From positions 1-29,344 of the forward strand of contig JAAOXY010000106.1 in NCBI GenBank assembly GCA_018221065.1: 29,344 nt of DNA, written 5' to 3'. The number at the start of each line of letters is the position of its first letter. Position 1 is the first letter of the stretch. The stretch comes from Candidatus Aenigmatarchaeota archaeon. Lineage in GTDB: Archaea > Aenigmatarchaeota > Aenigmatarchaeia > Aenigmatarchaeales > Aenigmatarchaeaceae. Under the pieces are notes generated by a model. That model made no database searches. It was not told where the DNA came from and worked only from the letters and a program-made list of their open reading frames with translations. The translations under genes and the position numbers were made by a program. This document shows, piece by piece, positions 1 to 8,309 of the stretch.

Positions 1-1832
1 ACAAATGCAATCTTTCTGTTGTTGATAAGCAACAGTTTATAGATGACCTTAAGAGAGATGATAATATTCGTAATGTTGATGATCTGAAAAGAGAAATATT
101 CAGACTTGATAATGAAAGTAAAATGCTAGTACAAATGTTAAGAGATGAAACTTCTAAGAGGAATAATTTTGAGAATATTATAACAAGTTTAAAGGAAAAG
201 GAAAAGAAGTTGAGAACTATAGAAGATAAGATAAATCTTGATACTGCTTTAATTAATTCTGCAAAAGTTGATATAGAACGATTGAAGGAAAGTCTTGTAA
301 GTGTAGCAGAAATGACAATAGCAGAACTTAGGGAGAAATTCAATTTATTAGAAAGAGAACATTCTGAGATGAGTTATAATCTTGAAAATGAACAAAAAGG
401 TTTTGATTTATTAGAAAAGATTATAATACAAAAAGAAACAAAAGTTTCGGCAATAGAAACTGAAAGTATACCGGAGATAGAAAAGAAGATAGTAGAGAAG
501 AAACATCTTAAGAGTTTGATGAGAAAGAAGAAAACGGTTTCTCTTGAGAAGGAATTAAAAGATAAAAATAAAGAATTTTCTGAAATGCAAAAGGTATTAC
601 AAACAAATATTGCTCAGACAGATGAAATACAAAAGAGTCTTACTGAGATGAAATCTGTTGGTGCATCATGTCCGATATGCGATAATAAATTAACTGCTCT
701 TAAGAAAAAGAGTATAATTGACAATAAGAAAAAGAAAATAGATAAATTAATTAAATATAAAAAGAGTTTTGAAGTAACGTTAAATAAATTGGAAAATAGA
801 ATTAAAATAATAACAGAAGATATTAGCAGTATGGCGCACGTTAAGGCCAAATTGGAGATGTTTGAAGGTATTGAAAAAGAACATCAATTTTTAAAAGATG
901 CTTTAAAACAATTAAAAGATGAATTAAAACTTCATGATAATGAGAGAATGATGTTAGAGAAAACTATGTCTGTTGCTAAGAAAAGAGTTGAAGAATTGAG
1001 AACAGAGAAGGATAAATTAAAGTCATTGTTTGATAAGAGAATGTTAGTAGAAGATAAAATGCAGATGATACATGACTTAGAAAGACAAATAGAAGTGTTT
1101 ATTAAAGAGAAATCAAATTATTCTCCAATATCAGTATCAAGAATAGAGACAATGGAAACAGAATTAAAATCTGTAATAGCTAAACAGGGTGAACTGAAAG
1201 CAAATCTTGAGAATATGGGTCTTCTTGTTGCTGAAAAGAGAAAACGTTTAAGTGAAATTGAAATAAAATTGAATATGTTGGATAATTATTCTTCAGACAT
1301 AAGAAGAATAGAAGCAATTTCTGATCAGATGAGACTTCTCGAAACATCATTGATATCAACACAAGAACAACTTAGAAAGAATTTTGTTTCTACTGTAAAT
1401 CAAGCAATGCAAACATTGTGGAGTGATATCTATCCGTATGAAGATATTTATGATATTAGACTTGCGATAGAGAATGGTGATTATGTTTTGCAGTTGCAAG
1501 ATAGTAGCGGTTGGATGAATGCTGATGGTTCAGCTTCAGGTGGTGAAAGAGCTATTGCTTGTTTGGCATTAAGAATTGCTTTTGCTTTAGTGTTGGCACC
1601 GCAATTAAGATGGTTAGTACTTGATGAACCTACTGCTAATCTAGATTCTAAAGCTGTTGAGGATTTGGCTTCAGTGTTAAGAGATAAAGTTGGTGAATTT
1701 GTAGATCAGATTTTCCTAATAACACATGATACTGCTTTAGAAACTGCTGTATCAGGTTATTTGTATAAGATAGATAGAGAAAAGCAGAAAGATGGTTACA
1801 CTAGAATAGCTCAGGTAATCAGGCCAGAATAA
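1..1832 (+). CDS. rad50: Rad50 double-strand break repair ATPase, 5' end cut by window
   Basis: The frame is open from base 3 to the stop, giving 609 visible residues; the true start and the N-terminal Walker A lie upstream of the window. The middle is a long Lys/Glu-rich coiled coil interrupted by a CPIC zinc hook (bases 669-680), the dimerisation element that separates Rad50 from other SMC-like ATPases. The C-terminal ATPase lobe has the ABC signature SGGER (about 1536-1550), Walker B with D-loop LVLDEPTANLD (about 1614-1646) and the switch histidine in LITHD. With Mre11 it binds and processes DNA ends. HerA lies 0.3 kb away, as in the archaeal mre11-rad50-herA-nurA neighbourhood, although here on the opposite strand; mre11 is probably upstream of the window. 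Family assignment is secure. Confidence 0.96.
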   Translation, partial: KCNLSVVDKQQFIDDLKRDDNIRNVDDLKREIFRLDNESKMLVQMLRDETSKRNNFENIITSLKEKEKKLRTIEDKINLDTALINSAKVDIERLKESLVSVAEMTIAELREKFNLLEREHSEMSYNLENEQKGFDLLEKIIIQKETKVSAIETESIPEIEKKIVEKKHLKSLMRKKKTVSLEKELKDKNKEFSEMQKVLQTNIAQTDEIQKSLTEMKSVGASCPICDNKLTALKKKSIIDNKKKKIDKLIKYKKSFEVTLNKLENRIKIITEDISSMAHVKAKLEMFEGIEKEHQFLKDALKQLKDELKLHDNERMMLEKTMSVAKKRVEELRTEKDKLKSLFDKRMLVEDKMQMIHDLERQIEVFIKEKSNYSPISVSRIETMETELKSVIAKQGELKANLENMGLLVAEKRKRLSEIEIKLNMLDNYSSDIRRIEAISDQMRLLETSLISTQEQLRKNFVSTVNQAMQTLWSDIYPYEDIYDIRLAIENGDYVLQLQDSSGWMNADGSASGGERAIACLALRIAFALVLAPQLRWLVLDEPTANLDSKAVEDLASVLRDKVGEFVDQIFLITHDTALETAVSGYLYKIDREKQKDGYTRIAQVIRPE

Positions 1833-1863
1833 CATTTAAATTCTTTTCTGTCTAATTTTCTAT

Positions 1864-2097
1864 ATGGTAGACATTCATACAATTGGTCAGATAGCAACAT
1901 ATGTAGCTTTTAGTGGAATTGGGCTGTATACAGTTATTGAGGGCGTTAATAGTACTAGAGTTGATTTAACCGATGCTATTTATGATAAAAGTACGAAAAT
2001 AGGTTTTACAAGAAAAGAAATTAAGAAGTCTAGAAAGAAAGCTGTAAAAAAAATTAAAAGCACTCAGTTATTTAACACCGTTAGCAAAACTTCATAG
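1864..2097 (+). CDS. small hypothetical protein with one possible membrane segment
   Basis: A 77-residue ORF 31 bases after rad50 on the same strand, so probably its last cistron. Residues about 6-26 are hydrophobic and could span a membrane once; the rest is basic and Lys-rich, with many lysines in residues 50-70. I do not recognise a family. No convincing Shine-Dalgarno sequence precedes the ATG. An 11-base match to the palindrome described at 16437 and 20934 (TAACACCGTTA, 2073-2083) lies in the last codons and is probably chance. A short basic protein between DNA-repair genes could bind nucleic acid or the membrane, but that is a guess. Confidence 0.55.
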   Translation: MVDIHTIGQIATYVAFSGIGLYTVIEGVNSTRVDLTDAIYDKSTKIGFTRKEIKKSRKKAVKKIKSTQLFNTVSKTS

Positions 2098-2126
2098 AGA
2101 TTCTTTGATTGAATATCATGATAAGT

Positions 2127-3647
2127 TTATATGAATGCTTGTAAATCTTCGTCCTTTAATTTTTCTTGTTTTCTAAAATTTAAACAAGCTTCTTCTAATG
2201 CTGTTCCACGTTCGTTTTTCTTGGATTTTCTTTTTCTTACTTTTAAGAATAAAGGATAGTTTACAGCTTCTCCAACAATAAGAGCTTCACCAACTCTTAA
2301 ACTGGATATTGTCTTTAAAACATCTGATGTTACACCTTCAGAACTTTCACCTATGTGTTTCAAATCGTAAGGGTTGTTTACTCTTAAGATCATATGAGTG
2401 TTACATTGAGACAATGCGGTAGTACTCAAATTGATAGGTCTTTGAGATATTAAACATAAACATGAGTTGAACTTTCTACCTTCTCTTGCAATTTTTTCTA
2501 TTATTCTTTTACTTATAGCACCTTCAGCACGTATACCTTCTGGTGCAAAGTTATGAGCTTCTTCTATTACTAAAACATAAGGTGGTATTTTATTTGCTCT
2601 TCTTGCTTCAAATAATTTTGTCGAAAGATATGTTACAACCATTTGTTTGTTTCTCAAATTCACCATGTCAGAAATGTCTATTATTGTCATGTGACCAGGT
2701 TTTGCTATTTTATCTAAAGGAGGATTGTCATAGTTTCCAAATAATCTTGTTTGATGTAAGCTTAATAATAATGTATATAGTATTCCTTTTGTTGTAGATT
2801 TTGTATCGCTTTCATCTATGTAATCTAAAACATCTTTCAAGTTGAAAGTTTGTCCTTTCTTTTCAGCATACATTGAAGATAATAATCTAGTTAATTCTCT
2901 TTTTTGAACAGAAGACATTGATGGTATGAATTGTGCGATAGTGTTTGCTGATATGTGCGGAACACCTATTTTGAAATCTTTTCCTAAAACAATGTCAGCG
3001 TTGTCTCTATATTTTGGATCTTCAGCAAAGCCGACATATTCTCCATGAGTATCAATAACAATAACAGCCATTTGACCATGCTCTGCTTGTCTTTCCATAA
3101 GTTCTTCCATTAAGACAGAAGTAAGATAACTTTTTCCTGCACCACTCATAGCTAAGATAGCTAAGTGTTTTTGGAATAATTTTGTCATGTTAATTTTTAC
3201 TGGTAAATCATGATATTCTACTTTTCCAATTTCAAGTCCTTTGTTTCCATCTAGTCCAAAAAAATTAGATAATATATCGTTTTCAGCCATGTGTACTTTT
3301 GTTCCAGGTGATGCTGGGAATGATGAACGCATGAGTTTTTCCTCACTGTAGACACCGAGGGTTACTGCTTCTCCGACCAAATATTCCCAACGGTCTGCAG
3401 GAAATAATTCTGTTAAAGATTTTCCAGCTCTTTCAAATTCTTGGACACTTTCAGCTCGTTCAAAATATCTATTTGTTTTTATTATGTCAGATATTCTTGC
3501 TATCATTTTTCCTTCTGCTGTATCTAACATTACGAATTGGCCTTTTCTTGCTTTATTATTAGTTATGACAAAAGCAAATTCGCTAGAATTCGGATTAGTA
3601 TCTTTTGAAATAACTGTACCCAACAATTCCCCCATTAAATCACTCAT
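2127..3647 (-). CDS. herA: HerA bipolar DNA helicase/translocase ATPase
   Basis: 506 residues, the usual size for archaeal HerA. The N-terminal ~120 residues fit the HAS-barrel, followed by a HerA/FtsK-type RecA fold: Walker A SGAGKS at residues 168-173, a VIVIDTHGEY strand near 195-204, Walker B VLVIEEAHNFAP near 358-369 with the paired glutamates typical of HerA, and a SQRP sensor strand near 401-404. HerA is a hexameric pump that works with the NurA nuclease and Mre11-Rad50 in end resection. It converges on rad50 and its partner, with 29 bases between stop codons. No nurA is visible. No clear Shine-Dalgarno sequence precedes the ATG, so the transcript may have a very short leader. Confidence 0.95.
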   Translation of the reverse strand: MSDLMGELLGTVISKDTNPNSSEFAFVITNNKARKGQFVMLDTAEGKMIARISDIIKTNRYFERAESVQEFERAGKSLTELFPADRWEYLVGEAVTLGVYSEEKLMRSSFPASPGTKVHMAENDILSNFFGLDGNKGLEIGKVEYHDLPVKINMTKLFQKHLAILAMSGAGKSYLTSVLMEELMERQAEHGQMAVIVIDTHGEYVGFAEDPKYRDNADIVLGKDFKIGVPHISANTIAQFIPSMSSVQKRELTRLLSSMYAEKKGQTFNLKDVLDYIDESDTKSTTKGILYTLLLSLHQTRLFGNYDNPPLDKIAKPGHMTIIDISDMVNLRNKQMVVTYLSTKLFEARRANKIPPYVLVIEEAHNFAPEGIRAEGAISKRIIEKIAREGRKFNSCLCLISQRPINLSTTALSQCNTHMILRVNNPYDLKHIGESSEGVTSDVLKTISSLRVGEALIVGEAVNYPLFLKVRKRKSKKNERGTALEEACLNFRKQEKLKDEDLQAFI

Positions 3648-3663
3648 ACAACTATTGCCGGTG

Positions 3664-3672
3664 CATATATTA
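3664..3672 (+). promoter_or_regulatory. TATA-like element of the metallophosphoesterase gene
   Basis: CATATATTA is centred about 28 bases before the ATG at 3697, which would give a leaderless or nearly leaderless mRNA. The 49-base gap is shared with divergent herA, whose own TATA may be the AT-rich stretch at 3681-3690. Position and composition only. Confidence 0.4.
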
Positions 3673-3696
3673 ATGCTTTACTAAATTAATCTTATT

Positions 3697-4452
3697 ATGA
3701 AGATTAAGTTTTTGACTCAGCCGGCTTTGCTATTAGAGCCAGGAAAGGTGTTGGTTATAGCAGACCTACACATCGGTATTGAATATGAGATGTTTAGAGC
3801 TGGGATTAAACTACCTTCTCAAACAGAAAAGATTACTGGTAAGATTGAGAAATTGATAAAAGAGACAAAAGCTAAAGAGCTTGTTATACTTGGAGATGTG
3901 AAGCATAATGTTCCGACTATATCTTGGCAGGAAATCGATGAGATTCCTAAATTTTTTGAAAGATTGTCAAAGAAAGTAAAAATAACAGTTGTTAAAGGAA
4001 ATCATGATGGTGATATTGAATATCTTACAGGTAAGGCGAAAGTGAAAGTAGTCAGTCCTTCTGGGTTTAAGATGAAGAATATTGGTTTTGTGCATGGTCA
4101 AGCTTGGTTTAAGAAAAGTATGTTGGATTGTGAATATATTTTGATGGCTCATGTTCATCCTATTGTTGAATTCAGAACAGGTAGTTATAGGGCAACGGAA
4201 CATTGTTGGCTCAAAGTAAAACCTAATAATGATATACTAAAAGAGAAGTTCAAGAGAGAATCTAAGATAAAGGAAATCATAATAATGCCTGTGTTTAATC
4301 ATTTGATTGGCGGGTATGCTGTTAATTCTGAAGACTTTAAACCATTAGGACCGATAATGAGAAATAAAATTATTGATGTTAAAAAATCAGAAGTATATCT
4401 CCTAGATGGAACGTATCTAGGGAAATTAGATAAATTAAAAAAGAAAAATTGA
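3697..4452 (+). CDS. ICC-like metallophosphoesterase (COG1407 type)
   Basis: 251 residues with the calcineurin-type metal-binding series in order: ADLHIG (22-27; D23, H25), GDVKH (66-70), GNHD (101-104), a GFVHG histidine motif and AHVHP. The arrangement matches the archaeal and bacterial ICC-like phosphoesterases often encoded beside SF2 helicases (Lhr type). Here the neighbour is HerA, divergently transcribed, so a nucleic-acid phosphodiester substrate is plausible but not shown. The C-terminal ~60 residues are Lys-rich and specific to this group. It converges on the OB-fold gene with only two bases between the stops. Confidence 0.88.
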   Translation: MKIKFLTQPALLLEPGKVLVIADLHIGIEYEMFRAGIKLPSQTEKITGKIEKLIKETKAKELVILGDVKHNVPTISWQEIDEIPKFFERLSKKVKITVVKGNHDGDIEYLTGKAKVKVVSPSGFKMKNIGFVHGQAWFKKSMLDCEYILMAHVHPIVEFRTGSYRATEHCWLKVKPNNDILKEKFKRESKIKEIIIMPVFNHLIGGYAVNSEDFKPLGPIMRNKIIDVKKSEVYLLDGTYLGKLDKLKKKN

Positions 4453-4454
4453 TT

Positions 4455-4745
4455 TTATTCTACAGTTATTGAACCTGTTTTCATGATGCTCAATTGAAGT
4501 TCATCTTTAAACTGTCTTACAAAGCCACCTTTGATTGTCAATTGTTTTCCAACTTCAATTCCATTTGACTGATCTCCCCATAGTGACAGCTTTATTGTCT
4601 TTCCACTTTCGTCATCAAGTGTTGCTACAGTTAAAATTATCTGAGTTCCGAATTTTGTTGTAACTTCTTTAGGCTCTGATAATTCAATTACTTTTGCTCC
4701 TAACTCTACATCTTTCATAAAAGGTTTTAATTCGTTTATTTTCAT
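4455..4745 (-). CDS. single OB-fold nucleic-acid-binding protein
   Basis: 96 residues matching one OB-fold with RPA/aspartyl-tRNA synthetase-like spacing: an N-terminal VELGAKVIEL strand, QIILTVATLDDESGKTIKLSLWGDQ across strands 2-3, then the GKQLTIKGG turn. The pattern is typical of archaeal SSB/RPA-like single-domain proteins. It overlaps the preceding TRAM-domain gene by four bases (ATGA), so the two are translationally coupled and probably act together on RNA or single-stranded DNA. There is no acidic tail or zinc motif. Which nucleic acid it binds cannot be read from the sequence. Confidence 0.75.
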   Translation of the reverse strand: MKINELKPFMKDVELGAKVIELSEPKEVTTKFGTQIILTVATLDDESGKTIKLSLWGDQSNGIEVGKQLTIKGGFVRQFKDELQLSIMKTGSITVE

Positions 4746-5107
4746 TCTGCTCCACCTACTACTTTTAATCCTTGCTGTTCGGCTTGTTTTTTAAGTTCTG
4801 TTATTACTTCTATCTTTTCTACTTCTCCGATTGTCAAGGTTTCGGATTCTATGATTTCTCCCATTGCTGTTCTTCCTCTAACACCATTAATCTTTATTTT
4901 CACTTTATCTCCGATTTTTGTATTAGGGACAAACACTAGGCATCTTTTTACAGTTGCCATACCGTCTCCTTCTCTTCCAAGTCTTGTTATTTCAACATCA
5001 TATTCTTCTCCTACTTTAATAGGATTGATAAATGTCTCTCTAGGTCTGTATTTTTGTTGACTTCTTTGCCTGTCTTCTTGGATTCTTTTTAGTATATGGT
5101 CTCTCAT
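4742..5107 (-). CDS. TRAM-domain RNA-binding protein
   Basis: 121 residues. A TRAM domain runs from about residue 30 to 95: GEEYDVEITRLGREGDGMA, the VFVPNTKIGDKVKIKI strand and the TAMGEIIE end. The first 25 residues are basic and Gln-rich. Stand-alone TRAM proteins are common in archaea and have been described as RNA-binding or RNA-chaperone-like. Upstream is AGTGAT just before the ATG and a TATA-like element at 5139-5149. The ATGA overlap with the OB-fold gene makes a two-gene unit, possibly pairing two small RNA binders. Confidence 0.85.
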   Translation of the reverse strand: MRDHILKRIQEDRQRSQQKYRPRETFINPIKVGEEYDVEITRLGREGDGMATVKRCLVFVPNTKIGDKVKIKINGVRGRTAMGEIIESETLTIGEVEKIEVITELKKQAEQQGLKVVGGAE

Positions 5108-5138
5108 AAAATCACTTCTTTCAATATGTCTTAGAAAG

Positions 5139-5149
5139 CTTATAAAAGA
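5139..5149. promoter_or_regulatory. shared TATA-like element between the TRAM gene and a 49-residue ORF
   Basis: GCTTATAAAAG reads as a TATA box on both strands. On plus it predicts a start near 5170, 13 bases before the ATG at 5183; on minus, near 5118, with AGTGAT then following before the ATG at 5107. Inferred from spacing only. Confidence 0.45.
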
Positions 5150-5182
5150 TACTTTTTATGCCAGTACTGATAATATATTGCT

Positions 5183-5332
5183 ATGGCACTTACGGAATCT
5201 TTGATAAGTATAATAGCTATTGCCGCTGTGGCATTTTTGGCTTTTAAGATATTCAAGCACATGATAGGAGCTATTATATTAGCTGTGGTATTATTGGCCT
5301 TGCTTGTCTTCTTGGGTTGGATTACTATCTAG
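5183..5332 (+). CDS. 49-residue hydrophobic membrane peptide
   Basis: ATG at 5183 to TAG at 5330-5332 gives 49 residues. Two hydrophobic segments (about 6-21 and 27-46) are separated by a short basic turn, KIFKH, consistent with a two-pass or hairpin membrane peptide. It has a well-placed TATA-like element (5139-5149), which supports a real gene. Its last 42 bases overlap the 3' end of the convergent deoxyhypusine synthase gene. I recall similar tiny two-segment hydrophobic proteins in DPANN genomes but cannot name a function. Membrane-active toxin-like peptides have the same general look, so that alternative stays open. Confidence 0.55.
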   Translation: MALTESLISIIAIAAVAFLAFKIFKHMIGAIILAVVLLALLVFLGWITI

Positions 5333-6274
5333 CTTTTCATATAGAGCGCTTAATAGCAAAGGTAGGAGTATTGTAGCATCTCCATCTACAGTTACATATT
5401 CTGCTTGTGTGTCTATTTTCCCCCAAGATACAGCTTCTTTCAGTCTTGCTCCTGATAAGGATCCATCATATTGAGTTGCTGTTGTGATGAAGACAGCATA
5501 ATTTAATCCACCTTTGAACTGATTCCACCATATTGTGTGGTGTTTTGATATTCCACCACCGAGCATTAATGCTCCGCTTTTTTTATCTGAGAATATGATA
5601 TTTGATATTTCTTTTTCATCATCTAGGATGTTGACCCTGAAATCGTGATCTTGAGCAAACCATACAAGATTTGTTCCGAATGCTCCATCTGTAATACCTG
5701 GTACAAATATTGGGATGTTCTTTTTAGCAGCTTGATAAACTATTGACTGTTCATCATTTAGTCTTTTTCCAAATTCATGAATTAATTCTCGCCCAGACCA
5801 TTCCTTTTTTTCTTTGTATAATTCTTCTAGAATAGGATTCATGTTCTTTTCTAATGGAAGTCCGTAACTTTCGTTTGGAACGAAGATATTTCCGAGTCTG
5901 TTTATTTCTTCTCCAAGTAATTTTTCATCATCATATTCAAAAGAACCATGATAATATTTTCCACCCCATGCTCTAGCTAGGTCATGATCCAGGGTTCCAC
6001 AAGTTGTAATTATAATATCTACTAAACCTTTTTCTATCATTTGTGCTATAGCTCCTCTTAGTCCAGTAGCAATGACACATGCTGGGAATGATAAGAATTT
6101 TACACAATCTTTTTCTTTTGCCATATTTTCTAGAATAGAAGCTGCATCTGCTAGATTCTTTGCTCCAAATCCACCTGATTTTTTCATCTGATCGAGTAGT
6201 TCTGCGAATCCTATTTTCCCTAGTTTCATTTCTTCTACTTTGGTCTTCAGTAAATCTTCTCTCATATGTATCAT
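5291..6274 (-). CDS. dys: deoxyhypusine synthase
   Basis: 327 residues, normal for the family. It transfers the aminobutyl group of spermidine to one lysine of aIF5A, using NAD. Visible signatures are the nucleotide-binding TTCGTLDHDLAR near 90-101, PGITDGAFG near 192-200, the catalytic-lysine motif GGGISKHH (K244) and the following IWWNQFKGG and ATQYDGSLSGA segments. The start could be the ATG at 6274 or the in-frame ATG at 6265; neither has a Shine-Dalgarno sequence, in keeping with a leaderless mRNA. aIF5A is not in the window. Its C-terminal coding end overlaps the 49-residue membrane peptide. Confidence 0.95.
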   Translation of the reverse strand: MIHMREDLLKTKVEEMKLGKIGFAELLDQMKKSGGFGAKNLADAASILENMAKEKDCVKFLSFPACVIATGLRGAIAQMIEKGLVDIIITTCGTLDHDLARAWGGKYYHGSFEYDDEKLLGEEINRLGNIFVPNESYGLPLEKNMNPILEELYKEKKEWSGRELIHEFGKRLNDEQSIVYQAAKKNIPIFVPGITDGAFGTNLVWFAQDHDFRVNILDDEKEISNIIFSDKKSGALMLGGGISKHHTIWWNQFKGGLNYAVFITTATQYDGSLSGARLKEAVSWGKIDTQAEYVTVDGDATILLPLLLSALYEKLDSNPTQEDKQGQ

Positions 6275-6317
6275 ACCATATTAAATCTTTTAAAGGTTAT
6301 ATCTTCTATAGATATTT

Positions 6318-7595
6318 ATGAATCGTTTTGATATTTTAAAGTACTATTCTAATCCTGATGTACAGAAGGTACTGATGGATGTAGCAAAGGATAGAGAAGT
6401 TGTGGGCAGATTTGATGATGGACGGTTCCTGCATAGGCCTGATACTTTACTATATACAAAAGATCTTATGGAAAGAGTGAATAAAGGAATATCAACGTTT
6501 CATTGTTCTGTTGAAAAGTGGACACATCCTATGAGATTGTCTGCTGAGCTGAATCCTAGTGATTTGGATAAGATGAGAAAAGGGTTTGATCTGATAATAG
6601 ATATGGATAGTAAGGTGAAATTAGAACATGCAGCTATTACAGCTGAGGTTGTTTGTGAATTCTTGAAAGAGCTTGGGATTAAACCTACTGTAAAATTTTC
6701 TGGTAGTAGAGGTTTTCATGTTGGTGTTGCTGGGAATGCTTTTCCAGATAGTATAGATTTTAAGAAAATGACAACTAGGTATCCTGAAGTTCCTCAGAGT
6801 ATTGCTATGTTCATAAGAGAGCAGATAAAGGACAGATTATTAGATAGATTTGTTGAGTTTGAAGGTGGTGTGGCTGCTTTAGTAAAAGATCTGCCATCTG
6901 TTTCCGAATTATCACCTTATGCTTTTGTTGATATTGAAAAAGATTGGGGCAACAGACATTTGTTTAGAATGCCTTATAGTTTACATAAGAAATTTTGGTT
7001 AGTTTCTCTTCCAATAGAAGTGAAAGATCTTAGAAGTTTTGATATGAATATGGCAAAACCTGAAAATGTTAATTTCAAATCAAAGTTCCTTGAGAATAAA
7101 GATGGCGAAGGAACAGAATTATTATTACAAGCGTTGGATTGGACTGCTAAGCACAAGAAAGAAGAAGTGATAAAATCTGTTGAAAGAAGAAAAGGAAATA
7201 CTTTTACAACTCCTATACCAGAAGAGTTTTTCCCACCATGTGTACAGACTATATTAAATGGTATAACTGACGGAAGGAAGCGATCATTGTTTACGATATT
7301 ATCATTTTTGAGATCTGTTAATTGGACAGATGAGATGATACAAGCTAGAATACAGAAATGGAATGAGGATAATTCGAACCCTCTTACAGACAGAACTATC
7401 AATACTCAGTTGAAATGGCATTTTAGACAGAATAGAAGTTTGTTGCCAGCAAATTGTGAATCTGATATGTTCTATAAATCGATGGGAATCTGTAAACGTA
7501 CTAAGTATTGTGGTAAGAATCCTGTGAATTATGCTTTCAAGACATACATATTGAGTCTAAAGAAGCTCAAAAACGCAAAAAAGGTGAAAAAGTAA
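6318..7595 (+). CDS. priS: DNA primase: PriS catalytic domain fused to a PriL-like Fe-S domain
   Basis: 425 residues. The first ~290 form an AEP primase: IIDMDSK supplies catalytic D95 and D97, and SGSRGFHV supplies R131 and H134. After residue ~300 comes a second module that resembles the C-terminal [4Fe-4S] domain of the primase large subunit: PPC308, an R-rich helix near SLFTILSFLRSVNW, then C380, C392 and C398 followed by NPVNYAF. Four cysteines arranged one plus three are the PriL signature. Such a PriS-PriL(CTD) fusion is known from Nanoarchaeum. No separate priL is in the window. A TATA-like CTTTTAAAGG sits about 25 bases before the ATG, suggesting a leaderless mRNA. gins51 follows 32 bases later. 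Confidence 0.9.
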   Translation: MNRFDILKYYSNPDVQKVLMDVAKDREVVGRFDDGRFLHRPDTLLYTKDLMERVNKGISTFHCSVEKWTHPMRLSAELNPSDLDKMRKGFDLIIDMDSKVKLEHAAITAEVVCEFLKELGIKPTVKFSGSRGFHVGVAGNAFPDSIDFKKMTTRYPEVPQSIAMFIREQIKDRLLDRFVEFEGGVAALVKDLPSVSELSPYAFVDIEKDWGNRHLFRMPYSLHKKFWLVSLPIEVKDLRSFDMNMAKPENVNFKSKFLENKDGEGTELLLQALDWTAKHKKEEVIKSVERRKGNTFTTPIPEEFFPPCVQTILNGITDGRKRSLFTILSFLRSVNWTDEMIQARIQKWNEDNSNPLTDRTINTQLKWHFRQNRSLLPANCESDMFYKSMGICKRTKYCGKNPVNYAFKTYILSLKKLKNAKKVKK

Positions 7596-7627
7596 CTATT
7601 AAATTATTCGGATTCTAAGGTGTTGTT

Positions 7628-8302
7628 ATGGATTTGATATCATACGAGACAATTAGGGCTGTGCATAGAGTTGAGAAAGAAGAGCAGCTGCAGAAATTGC
7701 CTGAAAATTTCTTTGAATCTGTGAGATCATGGTTATCTCATAAACAGAAAAATAGTGATAGTGTTTCTCTGTTGGAGGTTCATAATGCAAAGAAGCTTTT
7801 GGATGATATACTGAAGAGAAGAGAGAGAAAGATAATTTTGTCTGCTATGAGGACAATGAGAGGAGAAGTTCCTCCAGTTAATTTGACTGATTCTGAAAGA
7901 AGATTTTTTGATGAGATTGTAGTGTTGATGAAAGCTCATAGACAAGAAACACAGGAAAAGATGATGGGTTATGCTGAAGTTGTTGAAAGTAAAATTGATG
8001 AGATAAAGAAGACAATGGCAGATATCAGACCGAGTGAGATAGTAGAAGAATCTGTGATAAAGGAACCTGTAGTAGAAGAATCTGTAGTAGAAGAACCGGA
8101 AACGGTAGAGATTGGAAAACCAGAAGAGATTATTAATAATACGTCTAAGAAATTTTTAAAAATACTTTCTGATATTCCAAAATTTGTCGGAAGTGATATG
8201 GAAACATATGGACCTTTTAACAAAGGGGAAATGGCTAATTTGCCGAGTAATGTAGCTGAAATTCTTATATCGAGAGAAGTGGCTGAGTTGATGACAGATT
8301 AA
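7628..8302 (+). CDS. gins51: GINS replication factor, Gins51 type
   Basis: 224 residues. The alpha-helical A domain comes first (about 1-125), then an acidic linker of EES/EEP repeats (about 139-175), then a small B domain (about 180-224: FLKILSDIPKFVGSDMETYGPF...NLPSNVAEILISREVAELM). The A-then-B order identifies Gins51 rather than Gins23. GINS joins Cdc45/GAN and MCM to form the replicative helicase. Adjacency to primase is a conserved archaeal arrangement and suggests coupling of helicase and priming. AAGGTG five bases before the ATG acts as a Shine-Dalgarno site. The acidic linker is internally repeated at the DNA level. Confidence 0.88.
   Translation: MDLISYETIRAVHRVEKEEQLQKLPENFFESVRSWLSHKQKNSDSVSLLEVHNAKKLLDDILKRRERKIILSAMRTMRGEVPPVNLTDSERRFFDEIVVLMKAHRQETQEKMMGYAEVVESKIDEIKKTMADIRPSEIVEESVIKEPVVEESVVEEPETVEIGKPEEIINNTSKKFLKILSDIPKFVGSDMETYGPFNKGEMANLPSNVAEILISREVAELMTD
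8041..8100 (+). repeat. two-copy 30-base tandem repeat in the Gins51 linker
   Basis: The 15-mer AGTAGAAGAATCTGT occurs at 8041-8055 and again at 8071-8085, the cores of two 30-base units encoding the EES/EEP acidic linker. Probably a recent duplication in a flexible region. Confidence 0.7.
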
Positions 8303-8309
8303 ATCATTG

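Noticed and set aside
2073..2083. Third copy of the palindromic operator (TAACACCGTTA)
   Set aside because: Only the 11-base core matches, it lies in the last codons of a gene and no promoter follows. Probably chance.
6974..7402. 142-residue minus-strand ORF inside the primase gene, and similar antisense ORFs elsewhere
   Set aside because: They lie wholly within strongly supported genes, have Ser/Phe/Leu-rich compositions typical of antisense reading of Lys/Glu-rich frames, and lack family signals.
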